DNA of 64,000 nucleotides from Cardinium hertigii_C. Its GTDB lineage: Bacteria > Bacteroidota > Bacteroidia > Cytophagales > Amoebophilaceae. A program made the position numbers and the translations under genes. The notes beneath the pieces are model-generated. The model had not been told where the DNA came from and ran no database searches. It saw only the letters and a program-made list of their open reading frames with translations. The stretch is from the NCBI RefSeq assembly GCF_050864855.1, contig NZ_JBOZWW010000048.1, positions 11,684 through 75,683 on the forward strand, written 5' to 3'. Positions 27,905 to 40,291 of the stretch are shown one piece after another; the first letter of the stretch is position 1; each line of letters starts with the position of its first letter.

Positions 27905-29083
27905 ATGTATCGCAACCAACTTATACCATTGATCTCCATACAAGAAAACAGTCATGCAGCCATCTATTTGCACATTCCATTTTGTAAACAAGCATGCCAC
28001 TATTGTGCCTTCCATTTTAGCACAAATTTAAAGCTTAAATCATTGGTAGTCAAAAGTATGCTTAAAGAAATTGTGCTACGTCAAAATGATTTACAACGTA
28101 TGCCCATTACCAGTATTTATTTTGGAGGAGGTACGCCTTCTTTATTATCTCTTTCAGAAATAAACCAACTATTGAATCAAGTGATACGCTATTTCCCTAT
28201 AGCGCCATCAGCAGAGGTTACGTTAGAGGCAAATCCTGATGACATCACCTTAGAAAAATTGCAAGGATGGTACCATATGGGTATCAATAGACTGAGTATA
28301 GGGATACAGTCTTTTAATGATACTGTATTGCGTTATATGAATAGAACCCATACGGGTGCAATGGCCCAAAGAAGTATAGCGTGGGCACGTGCTGCTGGTT
28401 TTAATAATTTAAATATAGACCTTATGTATGGGCTTCCTGCTACTACTACACAGGATTGGTCTGCCGACTTAACGCAAGTTCTACTTTTGGAACCAGATCA
28501 TATTGCTGCCTATTGTTTAACCATTAAACCCAAAACCGTATTGGGTTATTGGCATCAAAAAGGCATCATGGTTGAAGCAGATGAAACACTAATGGCAGAA
28601 CAATTTGAATCAGCAATAGAAACTTTCTCTAAACAAGGGTACGTGCACTATGAAATTTCTAATTTTTGCAAGCCAGAAAAATATTCCAGACACAATACCA
28701 ACTACTGGAAATCAGGTCCATATATAGGTATAGGACCCGGTGCACATGGCTACAATGGGTCACAAAGACAATGGAATATTGATCATAATCCACTTTATGT
28801 TAAGGCGATTCAAGATGGTAAAATTCCCTATACCGAAGAAATATTAACCATTGCCAATCACATCAATGAATACATTATGACCAGTATTAGAACCTGCTGG
28901 GGATGTGATTTTGATTGGATTTATAAAAAATATGCTATTGACCTGATGTACATACAAAAAGATTATTTAGAAAAAATTATACTATGGGGATTGGGTTGCA
29001 TAAGCGGTCATACACTTTATTTAACAAATAGTGGTAAATTAGTAGCTGATCAAATAGCTAGTGATCTTTTTGTGGAGGATTGA
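27905..29083 (+). CDS. hemW: Radical SAM HemW-like protein
   Basis: The 392-residue protein has the radical-SAM cluster Cys27, Cys31 and Cys34 in IPFCKQACHYCAF, followed by YFGGGTPSLLS. The HemN-type C-terminal domain is present (SNFCKPEKYSRHNTNYW). HemW is thought to deliver heme to respiratory enzymes and is often misannotated as coproporphyrinogen oxidase. Length and the four-residue spacing before the first Cys suit HemW rather than HemN. It follows valS closely. Confidence 0.92.
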   Translation: MYRNQLIPLISIQENSHAAIYLHIPFCKQACHYCAFHFSTNLKLKSLVVKSMLKEIVLRQNDLQRMPITSIYFGGGTPSLLSLSEINQLLNQVIRYFPIAPSAEVTLEANPDDITLEKLQGWYHMGINRLSIGIQSFNDTVLRYMNRTHTGAMAQRSIAWARAAGFNNLNIDLMYGLPATTTQDWSADLTQVLLLEPDHIAAYCLTIKPKTVLGYWHQKGIMVEADETLMAEQFESAIETFSKQGYVHYEISNFCKPEKYSRHNTNYWKSGPYIGIGPGAHGYNGSQRQWNIDHNPLYVKAIQDGKIPYTEEILTIANHINEYIMTSIRTCWGCDFDWIYKKYAIDLMYIQKDYLEKIILWGLGCISGHTLYLTNSGKLVADQIASDLFVED

Positions 29084-29149
29084 TAGTTGAGATGGTATCA
29101 TCCAATCTAATTTTTATGGTTAGATCAATAAGCGTAATATTTATTTTCA

Positions 29150-30991
29150 ATGCGCACTTATTCTAGGATTTTAGATTACGCAGGGCCTTTGGGAAGACGC
29201 TCTTTGTATTACTTCTTTGCGATCCTTTTATCCATTTTTTTTGGATTGGCCACCTATGGCTTAGTGATTCCTTTGCTTAAAATATTATTTAATCAAGAAG
29301 CGTTAAACCATCTACTGTTAGACCAGCCATCCTTTCCAAAACCGCACCTTGATACACATTATTTAACCAAATTATTTAATTACTGCTTTATAAGCATCAT
29401 TATACATCAAGGTAAAATAGGTGCACTCTTTTGGTTGGCATTTTTATTTATGTTGTCTAACGCAATTAGTGGCTTTTTTAGGTATGTAGCAGATATTTCC
29501 ATGGCTAAAGTACGCATAAATCTAGTGCATAATTTGCGTCTTTCACTCTTTAAACACATCTTATCCCTTCCTACTCAATACTTTACCCATCAAAAGAAAG
29601 GGGATCTAATAGCACGTATTACTGTTGATATTCAAGAAATAGAACATACAGTAGCGGATACTTTACGGGTATTCTTAAAAGAACCGACCCAACTCTTTTG
29701 TTACATAGCTGTTCTATTTTACATGTCGCCAAAACTTAGCCTATTTACCCTACTATTTTTACCGATTGCTGGATGGAGCATAGCTGAAATTATACAATCT
29801 TTGCGTAAATGGACCGATCAAACCCAAAAGTCACTGGGTAACTTAATGAATGTAACTGAAGAAACGATAAGCGCTATACAGGTTATAAAAAATTTTGGGG
29901 CCCAGAAATATGCTATTGATCAGTTTAAAAAAGAAGCAAAGTGGTATGTCCGTACCCATATGGCGGTAGCTAAAAAAAGCTATATGATTGCGCCTATATC
30001 TGCATCATTGAGTGTAGGAGCAGTTTCCATTATACTTGCTTACGGTGGCTATTTGCTTCTTTTAGATCGTAGCATCATGCTTACAACCAGTTCTTTTATT
30101 GCCTACATTATTATTTGCTCCCAGACACTTATACCGATTAAAATGATTGGAAGATGTATGGGCCATATTCAAAGAGGCATGGCTGCTGGAAGACGTATTT
30201 TTGATTTACTAGATGAAAAATCTGAGTCGAAAAAAAAATTAAAAACCTATACCACTACCACATTCAAAAGTACAATCATTTTTAACAATGTTTCTTTTGC
30301 TTATAAGGATGCAAAAAAGGTTTTACATCGGGTTAATTTTACGATTCAAAAAGGTGAAACAGTTGCATTGGTTGGTGCTTCTGGATCGGGAAAATCTACT
30401 CTTTTATCGCTTCTATCAGGCCTTTATCAACCAAGTGATGGAACCATTGAAATAGACCATCTACCTATTTCCCATATTAATCAGCCATCATTACATCGTT
30501 TAATGGGCATTGTTTCACAAGAATCTATTTTATTTCACGATACAATTTTTAACAATATTACCCTCAACAGAGCAGAATTTAGCAAGAAAGAGGTGATAGA
30601 AGCGGCTCGAATAGCTTGTGCGGATCATTTTATTATGCGTTTGCCTCAAGCATATGATACCATTATTGGAGAAAATGGAAATAAACTCTCTGGTGGTCAA
30701 AAACAATGTATTTGTATTGCAAGAGCGATATTAGGCCATCCACCCATCTTAGTTTTCGATGAAGCATCTTCAGCTTTAGACACTGCTTCTGAACGAAGGC
30801 TACAAGAAAGTCTTGAATTATTTATTAAAGATAAAACCTCTATCGTGGTGTCCCATAGGTTAAGTACCATCTGTCATGCTGACAAAATTATTGTATTAGA
30901 GCAAGGAAAAATAGTAGAACAGGGCACCCATTCAAAACTATTGGCACAAGAAGGACTTTATAAAAAATTATTTTTAGGACACCAAGGTTAG
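29150..30991 (+). CDS. MsbA-like ABC exporter
   Basis: The 613-residue half-transporter has an N-terminal domain with about six membrane helices (residues about 20-330) and a C-terminal ATPase. Walker A is GASGSGKST near residue 407, the signature LSGGQKQCICIARAI, and Walker B ILVFDEASSALD. The domain order and cytoplasmic loop pattern resemble MsbA, which flips lipid A across the inner membrane. In a genome with lpxB and an LpxL-type gene this is a reasonable role, but substrate is inferred. It follows hemW after 66 bp. Confidence 0.9.
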   Translation: MRTYSRILDYAGPLGRRSLYYFFAILLSIFFGLATYGLVIPLLKILFNQEALNHLLLDQPSFPKPHLDTHYLTKLFNYCFISIIIHQGKIGALFWLAFLFMLSNAISGFFRYVADISMAKVRINLVHNLRLSLFKHILSLPTQYFTHQKKGDLIARITVDIQEIEHTVADTLRVFLKEPTQLFCYIAVLFYMSPKLSLFTLLFLPIAGWSIAEIIQSLRKWTDQTQKSLGNLMNVTEETISAIQVIKNFGAQKYAIDQFKKEAKWYVRTHMAVAKKSYMIAPISASLSVGAVSIILAYGGYLLLLDRSIMLTTSSFIAYIIICSQTLIPIKMIGRCMGHIQRGMAAGRRIFDLLDEKSESKKKLKTYTTTTFKSTIIFNNVSFAYKDAKKVLHRVNFTIQKGETVALVGASGSGKSTLLSLLSGLYQPSDGTIEIDHLPISHINQPSLHRLMGIVSQESILFHDTIFNNITLNRAEFSKKEVIEAARIACADHFIMRLPQAYDTIIGENGNKLSGGQKQCICIARAILGHPPILVFDEASSALDTASERRLQESLELFIKDKTSIVVSHRLSTICHADKIIVLEQGKIVEQGTHSKLLAQEGLYKKLFLGHQG

Positions 30992-31059
30992 ATTAAATGT
31001 CTTTTCAAGATAATTTTTAACCTTTAATACTACATTCAGGTTGCTAAACATTATTGGTT

Positions 31060-31716
31060 ATGGAAAACTTTTATATAGATGATTTTATCATATTTTATAC
31101 GGCAAACCTGTTTAATCTTCTAACGCCAGGTGCTAATTTTGCCATTATAACATGTCATAGTAGCACCATTTCTAGAAAAGCAGGTATGATGACTATTATA
31201 GGGATTGTCTCTAGTGCCTTTATATCTAAAGGATGTGCCATTTGTGCCATTGGTTTTATTACTACTAAACTATTTTGGTGCTTCCAATTGGTCAAATATA
31301 TGGGTTGTATGTACCTATTTTACTTAGGAATTGGATACTTGTGGCATTCTATAACTATGAAGACAGTGCAAAAAAAATTAGATGCTATTGTATTCGACAA
31401 AGCTTTAAGCAAATCTTCTATGCAGTATATACCAATCTTTCGCATAGGATTTTTAACAGACATGTTCAATCCTCAGGCATTATTTGGTTTTATGACTATT
31501 GTTTCTTCTACCCTCCATCCAGAAACTACTTTTTTAATCCGACTTTGCTATGTACTAATATTGATTTGTACATCTTTTATTTGGTATACATGTATGGTTT
31601 TTCTTTTTTCTCATCCCATGTTGACAAAGAAGCTATATAGTTTTTTTCCATGGATCAGGTGGTTAAGTGGCATTAGTTTGATAGGTATTGCTTTTAAAAT
31701 ACTATTTATAGGCTAA
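31060..31716 (+). CDS. LysE/RhtB family exporter
   Basis: The protein has about 218 residues and roughly six membrane segments. The family start TANLFNLLTPGANFAII corresponds to the conserved TPGP-N motif of LysE/RhtB amino-acid exporters, and a Lys/Arg-Ala-Gly turn (SRKAGMMTIIGI) follows. The exported amino acid is unknown. The ATG at 31060 is preferred to a TTG two codons earlier. It lies 68 bp after the MsbA-like gene. Confidence 0.8.
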   Translation: MENFYIDDFIIFYTANLFNLLTPGANFAIITCHSSTISRKAGMMTIIGIVSSAFISKGCAICAIGFITTKLFWCFQLVKYMGCMYLFYLGIGYLWHSITMKTVQKKLDAIVFDKALSKSSMQYIPIFRIGFLTDMFNPQALFGFMTIVSSTLHPETTFLIRLCYVLILICTSFIWYTCMVFLFSHPMLTKKLYSFFPWIRWLSGISLIGIAFKILFIG

Positions 31717-31912
31717 ACTAAAGTAGATACGTTAATATGACCAGACGATTGCAGCAATAGATTTTTAATTTTTAAGCTAAACAGTTAGATAGCATCTATA
31801 GTATTGCCAGATGCATATATTAAAATGGGTTACGAAATTAGAGGGTATTAACCCATATAAATGGCTATATTTAGGATATTTTATGTAAGCGTATAATTCA
31901 ACATTAAGCAAT

Positions 31913-32488
31913 ATGAAAAAAATACTAAAAAACTATTACAGTCAAGTGGGTATATTATTTGCATCTGTATTCTGCATGAATTTTACTTCTAAAGTAGTAT
32001 ACTGTGCGTTATTATTTACTTTTTTAACATTTATTTTAAATAGCATAGCAAATGGCCATGGCCATCGAAAAGCAACTACAAGCATTCTATTATCAACCAC
32101 TACTTCATTTGGGTTATTATACCATAAGCAATATTGCATCGCTGGGAAACCTATTGGTGGACTTATAGGAACTTCTTTGTTTGCTATATTGGTTGCTGGT
32201 TATATAGGTTTCAAACTTTTCTTAAAGTTAAAGGCTAGATATAGCTTTGTGGTAAGCAATTTTATCAGTTTATTACTTGCTGCATTGGTCGACCATTTGA
32301 TAATGGCTCTATTTTTCATTAAAGAATTTCCTATAGATAAGGTTTGCCTAATATTTTATAAAGAAACAACGTATACTACCTTCTTTACATGTGTAGTATG
32401 CCTATGTTTAGCTGCAATTTTATATGTAAAAGTAGTTTATTCCAATATAAAAAGCCTGTACATCTTTAGACCTTTACCGTCTAAGTAA
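31913..32488 (+). CDS. Integral membrane protein, function unknown
   Basis: The 191-residue protein has about five hydrophobic segments and few charged residues. It has no confident family match. SNFISLLLAALVDHLIMALFF, in the fourth segment, faintly resembles the VUT/YhhQ queuosine-precursor transporter family, in which an SQ..D motif lies at that place. This resemblance is weak. It sits between a LysE-type exporter and a DNA glycosylase, and no operon is evident. Confidence 0.6.
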   Translation: MKKILKNYYSQVGILFASVFCMNFTSKVVYCALLFTFLTFILNSIANGHGHRKATTSILLSTTTSFGLLYHKQYCIAGKPIGGLIGTSLFAILVAGYIGFKLFLKLKARYSFVVSNFISLLLAALVDHLIMALFFIKEFPIDKVCLIFYKETTYTTFFTCVVCLCLAAILYVKVVYSNIKSLYIFRPLPSK

Positions 32489-32554
32489 TATAAAATATTT
32501 CGATCGTAAGTAAAGCATAATAAATGTGATTACAACAAGATCCAATAATCCCAA

Positions 32555-33109
32555 ATGGTCCTCAATAGATCTTTTTTTATACAAGATACCAATACGGTCA
32601 GTACCAATTTAATTGGTAAACTATTATGTTTTCATAAATTTAAGGGAATTATTACTGAAACGGAGAGTTATATTGGTACAGATGATCCTGCTTGTCATGC
32701 AGCTAAAGGTATGACCAAAAGAACCAAAGTCATGTTTGGACTAGCTGGATTTAGCTATGTATATTTTATATATGGCAAATATTACTGTTTAAATATTGTT
32801 ACGGAAGCTTTAAATTTTCCAGCTGCTACACTTATTAGAGGTATAAAACTAATCAATCCACCCTATACTTACCTAAATGGTCCAGGCAAACTTTGTCAGT
32901 ATTTAGGCATTAATTTAATGCATAATGCGATCGATGTAACCGTATCAAAAACATTATATATTAAAGATATAGGTTGTCAATTAGTTTATCACTCAACACC
33001 CAGAATAGGGATTTCAAAAGGGTTAGATAAAATATGGCGCTATGTTGTGACAGATATAGATTGTATACCAGCTATGCCACCTAAGCTAGTTTGTACCACT
33101 ATTTTGTAA
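32555..33109 (+). CDS. DNA-3-methyladenine glycosylase (AAG/MPG family)
   Basis: The 184-residue protein belongs to the AAG family, which removes alkylated purines such as 3-methyladenine from DNA. The catalytic Glu is in ITETESYIGTDDPACHA. YVYFIYGKYYCLNIVTE and LNGPGKLCQYLGI are further family blocks. Length is typical. The enzyme begins base-excision repair, as does the MutY gene at 43 kb. Confidence 0.93.
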   Translation: MVLNRSFFIQDTNTVSTNLIGKLLCFHKFKGIITETESYIGTDDPACHAAKGMTKRTKVMFGLAGFSYVYFIYGKYYCLNIVTEALNFPAATLIRGIKLINPPYTYLNGPGKLCQYLGINLMHNAIDVTVSKTLYIKDIGCQLVYHSTPRIGISKGLDKIWRYVVTDIDCIPAMPPKLVCTTIL

Positions 33110-33183
33110 TAATAGGACCTAACTTTTTCATTAAATTGTAGCACATAGTGTGTTGCATTAAAGATTTAATTACCTACACGTAG

Positions 33184-36504
<3,321 letters not shown>

Positions 36505-36641
36505 ATTTTGGCAAATTTGATTTTAAAGATCTATTTAGTATCATTATAGTAGATATAGCTGCTTATAAAATCGGGTAGTTAAACGGCCCCTTTAAAATAA
36601 GTAGCATACATTATGAATACCTAAATAAATAAATTATAATT

Positions 36642-36797
36642 ATGAAAATAAAAAAAGGTTTTGCATTGCATTTGCTACTATTAGCCGGATGTGGTGGCAT
36701 AAATCATACCCATAAAATTTCCCCAAATCTTATAGAGGATCATAGTAAAAAAGATAAGGAACTTACATCAACGAATGCTGCCTATAAGGCTAGATAG
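36642..36797 (+). CDS. Small lipoprotein, probably truncated by an insertion sequence
   Basis: A 51-residue reading frame starts MKIKKGFALHLLLLAGCGG, an excellent lipoprotein signal with Cys17. The next residues are polar. The stop codon TAG (36795-36797) lies inside the left terminal repeat of the IS427-type element, which begins at 36793, so the original 3' end has been cut off. No continuation is visible to the right of the element. Function is unknown. Confidence 0.6.
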   Translation: MKIKKGFALHLLLLAGCGGINHTHKISPNLIEDHSKKDKELTSTNAAYKAR

Positions 36798-36817
36798 TGT
36801 CGTCATGAAATATTTTG

Positions 36818-36825
36818 TATATTTG
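36818..36825 (+). promoter_or_regulatory. Candidate -7 promoter box inside the IS427-type element
   Basis: TATATTTG matches TAnnTTTG and lies 52 bp upstream of the first transposase ATG. Confidence 0.45.
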
Positions 36826-36876
36826 TTTTGTAGTTCATATTATATTTTTAGATCATAACATCAATTATATTTATAG

Positions 36877-37362
36877 ATGTCTAAATGGATTCACCGTCAT
36901 GATATTTCAGACAAAGTATGGTCTATTTTATCACCTCTACTTCCAGGTCAACAAGGAGGTTGGGGAGCTGTTGCCAAAGATAATAGACTGTTTATTAATG
37001 CAGTATTTTGGATTTTACGTACAGGATCTCCTTGGCGTGATCTTCCATCGAGCTATGGAGATTGGAAAAACACTCATCGTAGATTTTCTCGCTGGAGAGA
37101 TAATGGTATATGGGAGAGGATCTTAGAAAAACTGATTAATAATACTGATTTTAAATGGCTTATGATTGATGCTACTTATATTAAAGTACATATACATGGA
37201 ACGGGTGCAAAAGGAGGCAACCAATCTATGAGTCGAACAAAAGGGGGCTTAATACGAAGCTACATTTGGCCGTGGATGCGTCTGGTATGCCGATCAGAGC
37301 TATTATCACAGAAGGTACCAGAGCTGATTGTAGCCAATCTCCATATCTTATTGAGGGGATAA
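36877..37362 (+). CDS. IS427-type transposase, N-terminal frame
   Basis: The 161-residue frame carries the N-terminal half of an IS5-family transposase, with WILRTGSPWRDLP and the first catalytic Asp in WLMIDATYIKVH. True homology ends at about TKGGL (near 37250); the residues after that are out-of-frame sequence. The rest of the protein lies in the -1 frame, joined at AAAAGGGGG (37239-37247). Confidence 0.85.
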   Translation: MSKWIHRHDISDKVWSILSPLLPGQQGGWGAVAKDNRLFINAVFWILRTGSPWRDLPSSYGDWKNTHRRFSRWRDNGIWERILEKLINNTDFKWLMIDATYIKVHIHGTGAKGGNQSMSRTKGGLIRSYIWPWMRLVCRSELLSQKVPELIVANLHILLRG

Positions 37363-37640
37363 CTCCAAAGCATTTGTTGGCAGACCGTGCCTATGATACC
37401 GATAAAATCATTAAATATACTATAGAAAAAGGTATTGTTCCTGTTATCCCTTCCAAGAAAAACAGAAAAACAAAACGTTATTTTGACAAGAATTTATATA
37501 AATTCCGACATCTTATTGAGAATATGTTTCTCAAAATTAAGCAATGGAGAGGAATCTCCACTAGGTATGCAAAGAACACAGCATCCTTCTTGGCAGCTGT
37601 CCAAATTAGATGTATCCATTTATGGGCTAACTTTTTATGA
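37266..37640 (+). CDS. IS427-type transposase, C-terminal frame
   Basis: This frame holds the second catalytic Asp in HLLADRAYDTDKI and the Glu in FRHLIENMFLKIKQW. Homology starts before the first possible start codon, at codons for NTKLHLAVD (37251), so it is expressed as a fusion with the upstream frame by a -1 shift, or it is broken by loss of one G. Together they make a normal IS427-group transposase of about 254 residues. Confidence 0.8.
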   Translation: MAVDASGMPIRAIITEGTRADCSQSPYLIEGITPKHLLADRAYDTDKIIKYTIEKGIVPVIPSKKNRKTKRYFDKNLYKFRHLIENMFLKIKQWRGISTRYAKNTASFLAAVQIRCIHLWANFL

Positions 37641-37702
37641 CGACACTATCTAGACTTCCGAAATAGACAAATTAGAGTCTGGGGACTTTCACCCCATTTG
37701 TT

Positions 37703-37915
37703 TCACACCTGTACCGGCGTGCCATCAGAAATACCATACATATGACTGATAATAAGGAGACCTATAATTAAACGAATAGGCAAAGGAGGCTGACCAGGTC
37801 CATAGCTAAAACCGCGGTCTAAATCTGATGCTAAGGAGTGCCAAGGAATCGAATTAGATAACTGGAATAATGGATGTTTCGAGTTAAGAAAACTAGACAA
37901 GCGTTGCTCAAACAA
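37703..37915 (-). pseudogene. N-terminal fragment of a transposase
   Basis: The frame reads SKHPLFQLSNSIPWHSL, a Gly/Pro-rich stretch, LPIRLIIGLLIISHMYG, which is the N-terminal region of IS5/IS1182-type transposases (NPLV-L---IDW, G-P-LPIRLMVGL). The downstream catalytic part is missing; the fragment ends about 50 bp from the right end of the IS427-type element. It is a remnant of another element. Confidence 0.65.
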
Positions 37916-38109
37916 ACGCTCAAGGCTATGATTTATTTTCTTAGATTTTATCCTTATTTTGCAAGCTTTTTATACAAAACAACGTAAAAACTGGTTATTA
38001 ACCATATATAAATTCAACCATTTATTTGCTGATTAACAAATAACTATATGGTATTTCAGGACTGACTAATTATATGGTATTTTAGGACCGACTAAATAGC
38101 CTGATGCAC

Positions 38110-39435
38110 TTACTGTTGAGTTAGTTTGTTTATTTTTTTTTTAAATTGGTTGCCTCTATCTTCAAAATTTTTAAATAAATCAAAGCTAGCACATGCTGGG
38201 GATAAAAGGATTATTTCTCTAGGCGATGCAATGGATAGTGCCATATGTATGGCCTTATCTAGGTTATCGGTTTCTTGTATGGGCAATTCTATCAGACCGA
38301 AAGCTTTTATAATGGTCCGGTTGTCTTTTCCCAAGCAGATGATTGCTTTTACCCGCTCTTGTAGAATGGGCAATAGTAGGCTATAGTCGTTTCCTTTATC
38401 TACTCCCCCTGCTATCCAGATAATAGGTTGGTTAAAACTAAGCAATGCTGCCCTTGTAGAGGCTACATTAGTGGATTTTGAATCATTATAACAGTTTATG
38501 CCTTGTGGGGCACCACACCATTCTAGTCGATGCGATAGCCCATGAAACTTAGGTAAAGCAGCAGAAATGGTTCTAGGTGCTACCCCTGCTAATGCTGCTG
38601 CTGTAATGGCAACCATAGCATTGTATGCATTGTGTCTACCTGGTAAAGCGATTTGTTCCCTGCCAATAGAAAAAGAAGTGCCATGCACATTACACTGGCA
38701 TAATCCATCGTTATTCCAAATAGAGCATGGATCAATAGGGTGCAGTTTGGGCAAAATATTTTCTGGTTGAAGATATGCAGCAATGATTGGATCCGCTTTG
38801 TTGTAAATAAAGTGGTCTAATGGAGTCATATTGCGCAATATATTCAATTTAGCTTTTGCATAGGTTTCTATAGAATAATTGTATCTATTCAAATGGTCAG
38901 GTGTAATATTTAATAGGCAGGCAATATTTGGTTTAAAATTTTTAACGCTTTCCAGTTGAAAGCTGGAAAGCTCTAATACATAGTAATCATAACTACCCTT
39001 TGTAAGACATTTTGCAAAACTATACCCCATATTCCCAGCCAAAGCTACATGGTATCCTGCTGTATGGAGCAAATGGTAAATCAGATGTGCTGTAGTACTT
39101 TTTCCATTTGAACCTGTTATAGCTATTATACTACCTTTTGCATAGGGTGCTGCAAAGGTTATTTCATCTATAATGGGTATACGGCATGCATGGAGCTGCT
39201 GAATGATTGCAGCTTCATCGGGTATACCAGGGCTTTTGACGACCTTGTCAGCTCTTTTTATTTTTTCTATTGTATGGTGGCCTTCTTCAAATGGAATGGC
39301 ATAAGTTTTCAGTAAATGTTTATAATCACCTTTAATGATACCTATATCCGAAACGAATACCTCTATGCCTTTTTGTTTGGCTAGTAGTGCTGCACCTGTG
39401 CCACTTTCTCCTCCACCTAATATAACCAATTGCAT
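38110..39435 (-). CDS. murD: UDP-N-acetylmuramoyl-L-alanine--D-glutamate ligase
   Basis: MurD adds D-glutamate to UDP-MurNAc-L-Ala in peptidoglycan synthesis. The 441-residue protein starts MQLVILGGGESGTGAALLA (UMP-binding Rossmann domain), then has the ATP-binding ITGSNGKSTTAHLI, the Mur motif with LELSSFQLE, and ITPDHLNRY. The C-terminal domain has NDSKSTN and IAGGVDKGNDY. All are standard, indicating that cell-wall synthesis is retained. The CPBP gene ends 11 bp upstream, so the two are probably co-transcribed. Confidence 0.96.
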   Translation of the reverse strand: MQLVILGGGESGTGAALLAKQKGIEVFVSDIGIIKGDYKHLLKTYAIPFEEGHHTIEKIKRADKVVKSPGIPDEAAIIQQLHACRIPIIDEITFAAPYAKGSIIAITGSNGKSTTAHLIYHLLHTAGYHVALAGNMGYSFAKCLTKGSYDYYVLELSSFQLESVKNFKPNIACLLNITPDHLNRYNYSIETYAKAKLNILRNMTPLDHFIYNKADPIIAAYLQPENILPKLHPIDPCSIWNNDGLCQCNVHGTSFSIGREQIALPGRHNAYNAMVAITAAALAGVAPRTISAALPKFHGLSHRLEWCGAPQGINCYNDSKSTNVASTRAALLSFNQPIIWIAGGVDKGNDYSLLLPILQERVKAIICLGKDNRTIIKAFGLIELPIQETDNLDKAIHMALSIASPREIILLSPACASFDLFKNFEDRGNQFKKKINKLTQQ

Positions 39436-39446
39436 ACTTGTATGGT

Positions 39447-40244
39447 TTAAATAGTATTTTTTGTTTTTGGCTGAATCAGTCTATAGCTTACATATTGATA
39501 CACTCCTAAGAGAGCGCCAATTGCTAGTATGATACGTGTTACAATTGTTAAACTATTTATGGCTAAATCTAATCGCTCATCCCATTTGAAATACATGATA
39601 CATGTGGCGCATAAATTGTGTAGTCCATGCGCGATAATAGGATAAATAATGTCTTTGGTTTGGTAATATAGATGGCTGAAAAAGCATCCCATCACAAAAT
39701 ACAATAGGTTATTGCGCATATTACCGTGCATCAGACTAAAAGCTAGCGCACTAGTTAGCGTAATCCATAATCTGGTAGAAATGACTTTGTAGAGTAGTTT
39801 TTCTAAAATACCTCGAAACAGCAGTTCTTCTAAAATAGCAGCCAGGCAAGTTATTTCTACAAGCCCACGGTATACAAAATCAATGTTGCTACTAAAATAT
39901 CGTATAGGCTGTACATTAGGATGCCATAATGTTGCTTGAATACTGCTTAGTAATAGTAACCCAAATGTCATTGTGAGTTGCAATAATACGGTACGAATCA
40001 TTAATTTGTAGCGATGCATAGAGGGTACTATACCATTTTTTGTGCCTTTGTTTTGTTGCAGATGTAAATAATAGATACAAGCAATGCAACAAATGATGAT
40101 GCGCAATATACAGTGATCAAGTGCGTAATGATGCCATAAAGGTTTATTCGTTGACTTGATCCATAGAATGAAAAACTTAATAGGCAGATAAATTCCTATA
40201 CAAAATAGGATTAATCGTTTGAGTAATCTGATTTTTAACCACAT
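39447..40244 (-). CDS. CPBP family intramembrane metalloprotease
   Basis: The 265-residue protein has about seven membrane segments and the CPBP/Abi signature. EELLFRG carries the EExxxR motif. A His is found in FSLMHGNM, and another in AHGLHNL. This is the Rce1-like fold of intramembrane proteases. Substrate is unknown; in other bacteria relatives process bacteriocins or prenylated-like targets. It is the first gene of a pair with murD and diverges from ruvB across 47 bp. Confidence 0.87.
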   Translation of the reverse strand: MWLKIRLLKRLILFCIGIYLPIKFFILWIKSTNKPLWHHYALDHCILRIIICCIACIYYLHLQQNKGTKNGIVPSMHRYKLMIRTVLLQLTMTFGLLLLSSIQATLWHPNVQPIRYFSSNIDFVYRGLVEITCLAAILEELLFRGILEKLLYKVISTRLWITLTSALAFSLMHGNMRNNLLYFVMGCFFSHLYYQTKDIIYPIIAHGLHNLCATCIMYFKWDERLDLAINSLTIVTRIILAIGALLGVYQYVSYRLIQPKTKNTI

Positions 40245-40291
40245 TTTTGCTATTTTTTATGTATATTCTTCATTGAGTTAAAGTTAAAAAA

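Larger units (their letters stand above)
36793..37650 (+). mobile_element. IS5-family (IS427-group-like) insertion sequence
   Basis: The element is 858 bp, bounded by the inverted repeats GATAGTGTCGTCAT (36793-36806) and its complement (37637-37650). A TA dinucleotide flanks both ends (36791-36792 and 37651-37652), matching the TA target duplication of the IS427 group; CTAG at both junctions is an alternative reading. It holds two overlapping transposase frames and a promoter-like TATATTTG. Confidence 0.85.
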
